Positions 35,982-45,304 of a DNA stretch of 64,000 nt are shown here, piece by piece. Each line of letters starts with the position of its first letter. Positions within the stretch are counted from its first letter, which is position 1. Source of the DNA: Ectocarpus siliculosus (Eukaryota; Sar; Phaeophyceae; Ectocarpales; Ectocarpaceae); the NCBI GenBank assembly GCA_000310025.1, contig FN649746.1:109754-173753 (forward strand). Direction: 5' to 3'. A program made the position numbers and the translations under genes. Below the pieces are notes generated by a model. It searched no databases. It was not told the DNA's origin and saw nothing but the letters and a program-made list of their open reading frames with translations.

Positions 35982-36309
35982 TGTTCGTGATAGTTGCTGC
36001 TGTGTGTGTCGATAACGTAGCACTGATATGTAGGGCAGTTCAAATAACGGGACTGTCGTTTTGTAGGAAGGTTCCTAACGGGACTGTTGTCGTATTGTAG
36101 GAATGTTCCTGGAATGCCTACTTGTAGAATGTTCTCGGTATGTCGGATCGGAAATTGGCCTGCGTTCCGTGTTTTGTGCGTTGGTCGAGCGACATGGCTG
36201 GTGCTGCGGTGCTCGCGCACCCAGCCCACTCCACCTTTTGACCTGTTCTCCTGGTCCAAGGTCTCATCAATACAACATCTTTTCCGCAGAAGCCACGAGT
36301 TTACCAACA
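35982..36309 (+). repeat. 5' LTR of element 1
   Basis: 328 bp, TGTTCGTGAT...TTACCAACA. Compared with the 3' LTR it has six extra bases near 36120. Confidence 0.95.
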
Positions 36310-36393
36310 CGCTATAGCGAATCAGTCGACTGCTGCTTGTCCCCTTGGACTGTACGTCAAGACTGAACGGAGGAAGATTGATCACGTTGCTTT

Positions 36394-37562
36394 GTGATGA
36401 GTGGGCCTGCTGGGGATCATGTGGATGACCCACCTCCGGGTGATTCGCAAGGTGTTATTGGTGGTGAGAGATTGGATTCGATTGAGACACAGTTGTCCCA
36501 GCTCACGAGCATAATCAAGTCGCTTGTTGGGCAACGAGGTGATCAGGTGGAGTCCTCTGTTTCATTTGCTGCTGCGCCGGGAAGCGGCGGAACAGAGTAT
36601 GCTGGTGTGCATCAATCGGATGTCACTGGCAGGACTGTGGGAGGTACGGACAGTAGTGTCCAAGGCTTTGACATGTCCAGCATGTGGGTTGGGAGTAGTA
36701 GTCTTGCAGACTCAGGCTTGAACCTTCGTGCAATTGTTGTTTGTCGTTCCTCTCTCTGCTGGTGGTAGAGCCAGCGGCGGAACCGACGCCGGTTGGCATC
36801 CTGTAGATGCTACTGGCAGGACTGCGGGAGGTAAGGGCAGCAGTGCCCAAGTCCTTGGCATGTCCAGCGTGAGAGTTGGGAGTAGTAGTCTTCTAGACTC
36901 AGACTTGAACCCTCATGCATCTGCTGTAAATCGTCCCTCTGCTGGTGCTGCAAGCTTTGGTTCGATTGGAACTGTTAGTGGGGCTTCGGGTAGTAGCCAG
37001 TCTTTCGGTTCGGGAATGGTTAGTGGGACTTTAGGTAGTCAGTCTTCCATTCCGGGAATGGTTAGTGGGGCTTTAGGTAGCCAGTCTTCCATTCCGCCCC
37101 CATCTACTCCATCGAGTGAGTGGTGGGGATGTGTCGCCAGTGGAAACACATATATTCCTGGGGTCGGCATTAATAACACAGGAGAAAACTTGGGTAGGAG
37201 TCCTTTTCAAAGTTCCCAAAGCTTCTGTTTTTGACGGGACGGACGTGTCGTATCCGTCGTGGTCACAATTGTCTGTACTGAGTGCCCACAACAATAATCT
37301 GTATGAGGCTTTTGTTTCTGAGCTACATGTAGAGATTTCGATTGCAAGCATTGAATTCGATCTGACCCCCTGGGTAGAGAAAGGATACAACATACATGGG
37401 TGTGCTGTGCCAGACTGAGATATATATCAAGGTGGATTTTGTTCGACTGTTTGAATAAGAACTCTCTCAATACCATGGCTAGGCATGCAGGTTCCCCCAC
37501 CAAGTCATTTCGAGTGTTGAAAAATCACTTTCTACCCTTGAACCAGAGCACTGTCTGGAACC
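36394..37562 (+). pseudogene. Element 1 gag, broken
   Basis: Starts MMSGPAGDHVDDPPPGD with a heptad-like segment DSIETQLSQLTSIIKSLVG. The frame changes near 36750, 37120-37230 and 37400. A Ser/Gly-rich segment is tandemly repeated (about 36580-36735 and 36769-36925, both with SSLADS/SSLLDS-type text). A capsid-like start, KVPKASVFDGTDVSYPSWSQ, appears late. The nucleocapsid zinc knuckle and the protease active site (DSGA) are absent: gag runs directly into the C-terminal part of protease near 37562, implying an internal deletion. Confidence 0.75.
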
Positions 37563-40500
37563 TTGGAGTTGGTGTTTGTGAATGCTGACAGCGAGTTTTC
37601 CGTAGAGCTGGAGAATGTATTGACCTCTTTTCTCCCAGCGCAGATATTGGTGGTGAGTCATGGAATTACCTTGCTTGGTGGTCCTGATGGTGTGATGACT
37701 GTTTTCGACGGACATACTATTTTTCACAGCTTCGATGGCATGCTAATTAAGACTGCGTATCGTCTTGAAGATGAATCTGTTGGTTCGGTGTTAACTGCCC
37801 TCACTCCTTCAAACCCCAAGCATGAATCTAAGATGGATGTGAACGAGGTTCATAACATTTATGCTCATTCGCATGAGGGATTGCTTCGTACAACTGCAAA
37901 GCGACTAGGTATCGAGTTGACCGGTAAAATGCATGCTTGTACAGGATGTTCGATGTCGAAGGCATTCAAGAAAGGGATTGCTCATGAAACAAAATGCAGA
38001 TCAGACAAAAAGTTGGGCAGAGTTTTTGTTGACCTGGGAGGGCGGAAGGACGTTGCGTCCGTAGGGGGGTAAACATTACCCCATGATAGTGAAGGATGAT
38101 TTCACAAGACGGACATGGATGTATTTCCTGAAAAGTAAATCAGACGCTGCGAGTGCTTTCCGGAGTTTCCTTGCAAGTGTGTGTGCTGATGGTATTCCAT
38201 CATTGGTTGAGATTGTTAGATCTGACCATGGGTGGGAGGTTTTCGGAGGAGAATTTGCGTCCGTGTGCAACGAGCTCTTGATTAAGCAAGAGTTCACCCC
38301 GGCTTACAGTCCCCAATACAACGGTGTTGCAGAGCGTGGTTTGGGATTGATTGAGGCGGCGGCAATGGCTGCTCGTATTCAGGCAAAATTTTTGTTTGGG
38401 CATGTGCAATTACCAAAGACTGATAGACTATGGGCTGAGGCGATGCATTGGGCTTGCGAAGCAATTAACCACACAGCTTGTTCCGCTAACCCCGACAGTA
38501 AGTCACCGTATGAGATGTGGCATGGTGAAGCTAGTCATGCTAGACCGTATCCGTTTTTGAAACCGGCGTACTGTAGGTGGCAGCGTCCGTCTAAGCTGCT
38601 ACCGAAGGGTGAGGCTTGCTTTTATGTCGGTCCTTCGAGAGACCACCCGCGTGACTGTCATAGAGTACTTACGAGGGCTGGAACTATTCAGGAAACGAGG
38701 AATGTGACATGGGAAGCGTTGCCGTCACAACTCCCTCCACCGCAACCGTCTCTCTTGCCGATAGAAGTTGCAGAGCAGGGAGGGGAGGAACGTGACGACG
38801 ATGTAGAAGCTGAGGTATGGCCGCTTTTAGGAAGAGGAGTTCCCCACATTCTTTTGCGACGTGATATCTCTGGTGGAACAATCGATGAGGTTGGCAGTGT
38901 TGATGCAGGCAGTGTAGGTCAACCCCCCTCTATGCCATCTTCGCCCGCGATTAATTCCCCTAGTAGCGCAGCTCCCCCTGTGTCTTCTCCAGCAGACGAG
39001 TTCTTCGATGAGGGAGGGCAGGGAGGGCCGGAGACAGGGCAGACAGAATCGGCGGGTCCGGGAGGGCAGGAGGTAGAGTCGGAGAGTCAGGAAGGTTTGG
39101 ATCAAGAATTGGTTGAGCCGGGAGGGCAGGAGGTACAATCGGAGGCATTTCCCCCTGCTACGCACGTACCATCCAATCGTCGTGCGCGGCATGAGCTTGC
39201 TAGTTACAACACTGCTATGAATGAGAATGTTGAAGTCAGAGCAGGCAGAACCCGTGCGCAAACTCGGGCGGTAAATCAGCAGAGCGTACCCGGCCTCATG
39301 GCCACTCTAGGACCCATCTCCGCATCAGATATAATATTGGCACTCTTAGTCGAACAGATAGCATCTGATGCAATGGAATTGCCGAAAGTACTAATTCAAG
39401 ATGTAGAGTCAGAACCGGGTAGCTATCAAGAAGCCCGCCAATCAAAGTATTCCACGATTTGGGACGAAGCCATGTCTGTAGAATTTGAAGGCTTGTTAAG
39501 AGCAGGAACGTTTGCGTTAGCAGTAAAGGCTCCGATAGGCTGTAACGTGATAGATGCTAGATGGGTCTACAAATGGAAAGCAGATGAAACAGGCAAGATA
39601 GTGAAGGCCAAGGCTAGGCTTGTAGCGAAGGGCTTCAAGCAGAAGCATGGTGTGGATTATCTTGAGACTTTCTCGCCTACTGCAAATGCTGCATCGATTC
39701 GTTTGTTGGTAGCATTGGCGTGCAAGTATGATTTGGAATTTCTTCACTTTAACATTGAGCAAGCGTTTGTTCAGTCGGAATTGGATCACGAGGTGTTCAT
39801 GAAGTTGCCTCCTGGCTGTGAGTCGATGACAGGAAAGGTAGTCCGTTTAGACAAGAGTTTGGACTGAGACAGGCATCTAGAACATTTCACAAGAGACTTG
39901 TGTCGGACCTGAAGAGGATTGGTTTCGAACAGTCTGTCTGACCCCTGCGTTCTTCGTTTCATGATGGGAGACGAGGTGTTGGGTATGATTGCGATTCATG
40001 TGGATGACATTCTATATGCAGGAATTGAGAGGCTTGCCAAGATGGTTGTGGAAGCGCTAGGTGACTCTCTCCCCACGAAGAATTTGGGCGAGGTCAAGTT
40101 CTTTCTTGGTTGCGCATTCGTTCGCGACCGCGAGGCTGGTACGATTGAGATGTCTCAAGAGAGTTACATCAGGAGTGTTCTCGAGAGATTCAATGTTTGT
40201 CGCACCAGCTCGATCCCTGCTTCCCCTGCTAACGATTACAGGTCCGTGATGGAGGATGAGGGGGCAGGAGATGTGCCGTTCCGAGAGGTGGTGGGGAGCC
40301 TGATGTGGATCGCCAACCAGACAAGGCCCGACATCTCAAATGCTGTGCGGGCGGTGGCGAGGCACTCTCACGAGCCAAAGAAGAGCCACTGGAAGGCGGC
40401 CCAGAAGATTCTGAATTATCTTCTGGAGACGGCACATCTAACTTTGAAGTACAAGCAGGACACTATGGTAGACGTAGGCACGTTGGTGTACGTAGACGCA

Positions 40501-40998
40501 GACTTCGCCAGTAAGGCCACTGACCGTAGATCAGTTTCGGGAGCACTAGTTCTTGTAGCTGACTGTCTTGTTGCTTGGATTTCTAGGACGCAGAAATGTG
40601 TCACGCTTTCAACAACTGAAGCAGAGTATGTTGCGATGGGTGACGGTGTGAAAGAGGCTCTGTTTGTCAACGGGATGCTCGAGTTCTTGAGGCCTAGTGA
40701 GAAGCTTGGTAAGATCCAGGTACGCGAGGATAACGAGGGTGCGAAGCTTGGTAAGATCCAGGTACACGAGGATAACGAGGGTGCGATTGCACTTGCTGAG
40801 AATCCACTTAGTTCGTGTAACAGTAAGCACATTGACGTGAGGCACCATTTTCTTAGGAATTTGACAGAGGAGGGAGTGTTGGAAATCAGTCATGTCTCTA
40901 GCGAAAGACAGCATGCGGACATCCTGACGAAGGCGCTGCCGAGAGATCTTTTCGAAGTTCATCGTAATTTTGCTCTAGGCTCGAGATCTGAGAAGTAG
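37563..40998 (+). pseudogene. Element 1 pol: integrase, reverse transcriptase, RNase H, broken
   Basis: The GAG-pre-integrase finger HNIYAHSHEGLL..CTGCSMSK and the integrase Asp in VFVDLGG are in one frame to 38072. A frameshift in the G-run at 38061-38068 moves the frame to MIVKDDFTRRTW and the rest of the integrase core (VRSDHGWE, SPQYNGVAERG). Reverse transcriptase follows: DARWVYKWKADETGKIVKAK and KARLVAKGFKQKHGVDYLET. A 4-base loss near 39862 (KSL-YGL-RQ expected) and a 2-base loss near 39940 bracket a short out-of-frame stretch and together restore the frame. The catalytic box is HVDD rather than YVDD. RNase H has VYVDADFASK and TLSTTEAEYVA. A 42-base in-frame tandem duplication at 40704-40787 doubles KLGKIQV.EDNEGA. 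Ends DILTKALPRD..GSRSEK. Confidence 0.9.
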
Positions 40999-41072
40999 AG
41001 GTCTGAGTCGTGTTTTCTTTTGGTTTGTTGTTTTTCTGTTATATATTTGATCTTGTCGAAGACAACAGCCCC

Positions 41073-41081
41073 AAGGGAGGG
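41073..41081 (+). other. Polypurine tract of element 1
   Basis: AAGGGAGGG immediately before the 3' LTR, the expected plus-strand primer for reverse transcription. Confidence 0.75.
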
Positions 41082-41403
41082 TGTTCGTGATAGTTGCTGC
41101 TGTGTGTGTCGATAACGTAGCACTGATATGTAGGGCAGTTCAAATAACGGGACTGTCGTTTTGTAGGAAGGTTCCTAACGGGACTGTTGTCGTATTGTAG
41201 GAATGTTCCTGGAATGCCTAGAATGTTCTCGGTATGTCGGATCGGAAATTGGCCTGCGTTCCGTGTTTTGTGCGTTGGTCGAGCGACATGGCTGGTGCTG
41301 CGGTGCTCGCGCACCCAGCCCACTCCACCTTTTGACCTGTTCTCCTGGTCCAAGGTCTCATCAATACAACATCTTTTCCGCAGAAGCCACGAGTTTACCA
41401 ACA
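41082..41403 (+). repeat. 3' LTR of element 1
   Basis: 322 bp, identical to the 5' LTR apart from one 6-base deletion. Followed by the target duplication GTAAC at 41404-41408. Confidence 0.95.
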
Positions 41404-41408
41404 GTAAC

Positions 41409-41778
41409 GACAACATGGCGAGAGTTCTAGGTGTACCTGTGTCGTCGACACATTACATACAATGACATGTGGCAGCCGCACGACACACGAACGGATGTTG
41501 TTTGCATCGCATTAATTATTAGAGGGTTTCCACTAGAAATCGCTCCTAAAATCGCTCCTAAAGTCTTTATTGTACATACTATGGTTCACGGTGACAGGAA
41601 GTATCCCATCCAGTTAGGTCGTTGCCGTAGTACGCGGACGTCGTTCGGCGTCTAGTCATACTGCTGTAGCAAAAACACAGCAGCAGCAGTATTTTTAGTA
41701 GTAATGGATCGAGCTGTGCATGCAATTTTTTGCTCTGGTTCACTTTTTTTGCTTCCATAACCCGAGAACCTCACTGAC
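41409..41778. other. Spacer between the two LTR retrotransposons
   Basis: 370 bases of unassigned host sequence with a CAG run near 41680. No gene seen. Confidence 0.5.
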
Positions 41779-42253
41779 TGTTGAAATACAGCGCATCACT
41801 GCTGTAGGATGTGTGTAGTAGAATAGATGCAGCTGTATGATTGCTGTATGCAATGATACGTACATGCGGTGTGATATGTGACGTTTGGTAAAACGTAACA
41901 TGTATGACGAGTTCTAGCGAGGAACTCACGAATGAATTGATTGATGGTTGAGCAGAGGATTGTAATTGTAGCGAGATCACGAGGTGTTGCGAGCCCCACC
42001 GGGTTCACCTCCCAACTATCCCTCAACATCTCACCTCTGCAAGTACGCTGAAGAAGAAAGAAAGTACAAGTCCCAAAAGCGGCATCTAGAAACAACATCG
42101 ACTTCGGTCACTGTCTCAACAGACTTCGGTCTACACGGACTTCGGTCTGCACATCACACAGACTACTGTCTGGAACTGCGCATAGATATAGGCTTAACCG
42201 CCTGCAGACACGACCCTTGGGTACAGGGCACCTCGACACTACACATTTCTACA
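41779..42253 (+). repeat. 5' LTR of element 2
   Basis: 475 bp; differs from the 3' LTR by an extra GATT in GATTGATTGATGG and a 2-base indel near 42190. It contains a short repeated GACTTCGGTCT motif (42100-42160). Confidence 0.95.
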
Positions 42254-43254
42254 TGGATGGCATGCTAACTGGTGTCTGAAGAACAACGAGGCCTCGGCAG
42301 AACAAGACCTTCGTCGAAGCAGCGGACCAGCGAGGACTGAAGACCGCCGACAACATCAGCAGAGGAGACAAGATAGTACGGCCAGTGGCAGCAGGGATCG
42401 CTACCCTACTGCGCTGAACAAGCACCCCCGGGAGTGGGCTGGAGACTGCTCGGCGGAATACAAGTCTAACAACTGCGTTCACGCTAGATGAAGACTTGAA
42501 GCAGCAAGCACCGGACGGGCATTGAGGGCCCTCACCCCGTGACCGGTAAGTCGTAGGCCAGCGGGAGCGTGATCATTTCACCCCGTACACGACGGACGTC
42601 AGGAAAGTCCTGCCGTGAGTATCGGCTCTGTGTAGTGGCAACCTCTCCGCTGACAAAATTTAAATTGTTGCGCCGAGATAAGGTCACGCGGCAGGCAGGT
42701 ACGCCACCAAACCGAGTCTATAGCCTGTACACTATACACTCAGGTGAGCGATAATCCCTACGGGCAGTAAAGCGGCGGGGGTGGAGCGAGCGCGATTTCC
42801 AACCCGTGTAATCGAGAACTGCGGTCGGTGAAATTTGAGTCCTGATCCGGCTAAATTCACACGACGTCTCGGTGGAATTGGTGACGCTGATCCCGTCACA
42901 ACCACGCGAGAACCCCACCGGTAGAAGAAGATCTCCAATCGGCGCGGGTCTACGTCCTGACAGAGTAGACAGCGCGGCTGCGGACCACCCTACATTAATA
43001 AGGAGCTAGGTGCTGGGCAACAAATTTCCTTCATCGAGAGCAGCAGGAGTCACTGCATCTACAGAGAAAGGAGGAGCTGCATCATCTGCAGCAGAAGGAA
43101 ATTCAGCCAAGACTAGAGATAAGTCTTATCATCAACCATCAAGGTCACCGAGTGGGTTGCCGGCACACATACGCATCTCAGGAAGTAAGCCGTTAAGCCG
43201 AAGAACTCAGCAGTCACACTACGCACTAGTCTGACACGGAAAGCTGCAGTTGGA

Positions 43255-43617
43255 ATTTTCTCCCGAACCCTGAAGTTTAAGCTGGTGGATTGGCCAGCGC
43301 TTCACAAAAGGGTTGCGCGAGAAAGAAGGGACTGTACGACATTTCCCCGGACCCTGAAGAGAGCTGGTAACTTGTGCAGCACTTCACAATAGGATCGCGG
43401 TGGAAGACAAGAACTGTTCGAGACAAGAAAAGGAGCAGTTCGACGTCACAGGAATTTCCCCGAACCCTGAAGGCAAGCTGGTAACGTGGACAGCACTTCG
43501 ACAAATAGGGTGTCGCTGGAAAAATATCGAGAGAGCTGTTCGAAAAGAGTTTCCCCCGAACCCTGAAGGAAGCTGGTAACTTGGACAGCACTTCGACAAA
43601 TAGGGTGTCGCTGGAAT
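43255..43617 (+). repeat. Tandem repeats in element 2 leader
   Basis: Four units of about 85-110 bases, each with TTTCCCCCGAACCCTGAAG, AGCTGGTAACTTGGACAGCA and CTTCACAAATAGGG-type sequence. A separate 21-base repeat (GCCTCAACATCTGAGCAAGAA) occurs three times at 43759-43820, just before gag. Confidence 0.85.
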
Positions 43618-43921
43618 ACGAACCGAGCTCGAACGACGACAAGTACACCACTCTGAGCACCGGAGGTCGCGCGGAAACGAGAATTGTGCCAGGTTTGGCC
43701 ACCTGCATCAGCAATTCAAGTCGACATTACAACGAAGAGTACAGTTCTGGAAAAGGAAGCCTCAACATCTGAGCAAGAAGCCTCAACATCTGAGCAAGAA
43801 GCCTCAACATTTGAGCAAGGAATTTGACGGAGGAACAATTCAAGGGAATTGGAAAAGGAGAAACTACTGGAAGGAGAGCCTCGGCATCAGCACCTGGCAC
43901 CAGTACCCACAAGGATCGACC

Positions 43922-45304
43922 ATGGCCCAAGACAGCAAGCACTTCCAACTGCTGAGGAGCCTGCATAAGTTCAGCGGCAGGGATACGGAGTATCCAGAGT
44001 GGAAGTACACGACAAGGAGGACTTTGGCCTTGTATCGGCCTAACATCAACACACAACTAGGGGAGAACTGGCGCCCTACTCCTATCTACGAACTACACGA
44101 TGAATGTGATGACGGTGATCAAGATGATGGAGATCAAGATGGTGGAGACCAAGAGCATGAAGATCACGAAGACACTGGAGACCGTGATGACCAAGACTCT
44201 GCATACCAAGAAGCTCTACAGCAGCTGCGTTCAGCGGAGTCAGCATCTGTCGAAGCTCGAGAAAAGGCGGCACTCGCCCGCAAAGTGCTTACTGATGCTG
44301 ACGAAGAACAGAAGACCATCACACGAGCGATGAAAGACGCATCGGATACTGCTGAACGACTGGCTGTTCAAGCTGAGACCGTCGTTCGTCTGTACAAGGA
44401 GCAACTACCACGGAAGCGTTCTTCGCAAGGCCAACAGGAACCACGAACGAGACGAACAGCTTTACGGTCATCATCAATCGGACGTTCCCGTTCTATCGTG
44501 AACCAGCAAGAGCTGGACGAATTTGAGGAAGCCGATTCTCAACTATTCAATATCCTCTATCACATATTGATTGGGCCAGCTAAATCTGTGTTACGTCGAC
44601 GCGCGCCTGTGGATGAATCGAGTGGCAGCGGACTAGCTGTTTGGAAGGAGCTGGAATCTAAATTGCAGCCTGCCGATGAACACCGGCGGAGAAACCTGGA
44701 ACGAGAATTGGAATCAGCTACCATGCGAACTGGTACTGATCCAGACATATTCATCACCCATGTCTGGCATCTCGCGGAGCAACTACGCTTCATCGGAGGG
44801 ACCGTCACCGATGAGAAACTTGGGGACATCATACTACAAGGACTGCCAGCAGAGTACCACCTGATTCGGTACCATGCTAGTTCGAGGAATGAGTACAACG
44901 ATCTGGCAGACATCACTCAAACGGCGCGGAACATGTGGTACAATCGGAACCGTAAAGATGGCGCCATCACGACATTTAAGGATAGGAGGAGTTCTGCTCG
45001 TGACGCGGGGTATTCAGCCATAACGGAAGCACCTCGTCAGCCAAGACGCCGAGATGGAGGTTATTCGACGCCTTCATACAACGGAGATGCGGTGGAATGC
45101 TACAACTGCCACCGTTTGGGGCATGTTCAACGGAACTGTCCGGAGCTAGTGGCCGAGCTCCTACACGAAACTACAGCAGCAGCAGCGGAAACAGGCGAAA
45201 TGGATACTATTTTCAACAGCGATCGCGGAATAACAATGGGCTTCGAGGATCCAACAACGGTTATCAGCAGCGATCGAGATCCAGCCGACCTGTACGACAA
45301 GTGA
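43922..45304 (+). CDS. Element 2 Gag
   Basis: The longest intact frame of the element: start ATG at 43922 (MAQDSKHFQLL), with SGRDTEYPEWKYTTRR as the usual Copia capsid entry. An Asp/Glu-rich insert (DDGDQDDGDQDGGDQ), an Ala/Glu coiled-coil-like segment and a basic patch follow. The retrotransposon Gag core is at IGPAKSVLRRR..LAVWKELESKLQ, and the zinc knuckle is CYNCHRLGHVQRNC. The frame is open upstream to 43811. The normal continuation after the knuckle (GNRRNGYYFQQRSRNNNG, then WCSLHNTHLHDDSEC) is found in the -1 frame, so this ORF ends in an aberrant tail at 45304. Confidence 0.85.
   Translation: MAQDSKHFQLLRSLHKFSGRDTEYPEWKYTTRRTLALYRPNINTQLGENWRPTPIYELHDECDDGDQDDGDQDGGDQEHEDHEDTGDRDDQDSAYQEALQQLRSAESASVEAREKAALARKVLTDADEEQKTITRAMKDASDTAERLAVQAETVVRLYKEQLPRKRSSQGQQEPRTRRTALRSSSIGRSRSIVNQQELDEFEEADSQLFNILYHILIGPAKSVLRRRAPVDESSGSGLAVWKELESKLQPADEHRRRNLERELESATMRTGTDPDIFITHVWHLAEQLRFIGGTVTDEKLGDIILQGLPAEYHLIRYHASSRNEYNDLADITQTARNMWYNRNRKDGAITTFKDRRSSARDAGYSAITEAPRQPRRRDGGYSTPSYNGDAVECYNCHRLGHVQRNCPELVAELLHETTAAAAETGEMDTIFNSDRGITMGFEDPTTVISSDRDPADLYDK

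Larger units (their letters stand above)
35982..41403 (+). mobile_element. Copia-type LTR retrotransposon, element 1 (full length, defective)
   Basis: 5422 bp with LTRs at 35982-36309 and 41082-41403, each starting TG and ending CA, flanked by a perfect 5-bp duplication (GTAAC). Domain order is gag, (partial protease), GAG-pre-integrase, integrase, reverse transcriptase, RNase H: the Copia (Ty1) order. A purine tract (AAGGGAGGG) precedes the 3' LTR. No primer-binding site could be assigned after 36309. The LTRs differ only by one 6-base indel, so insertion was recent although gag and pol are broken. Confidence 0.95.
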
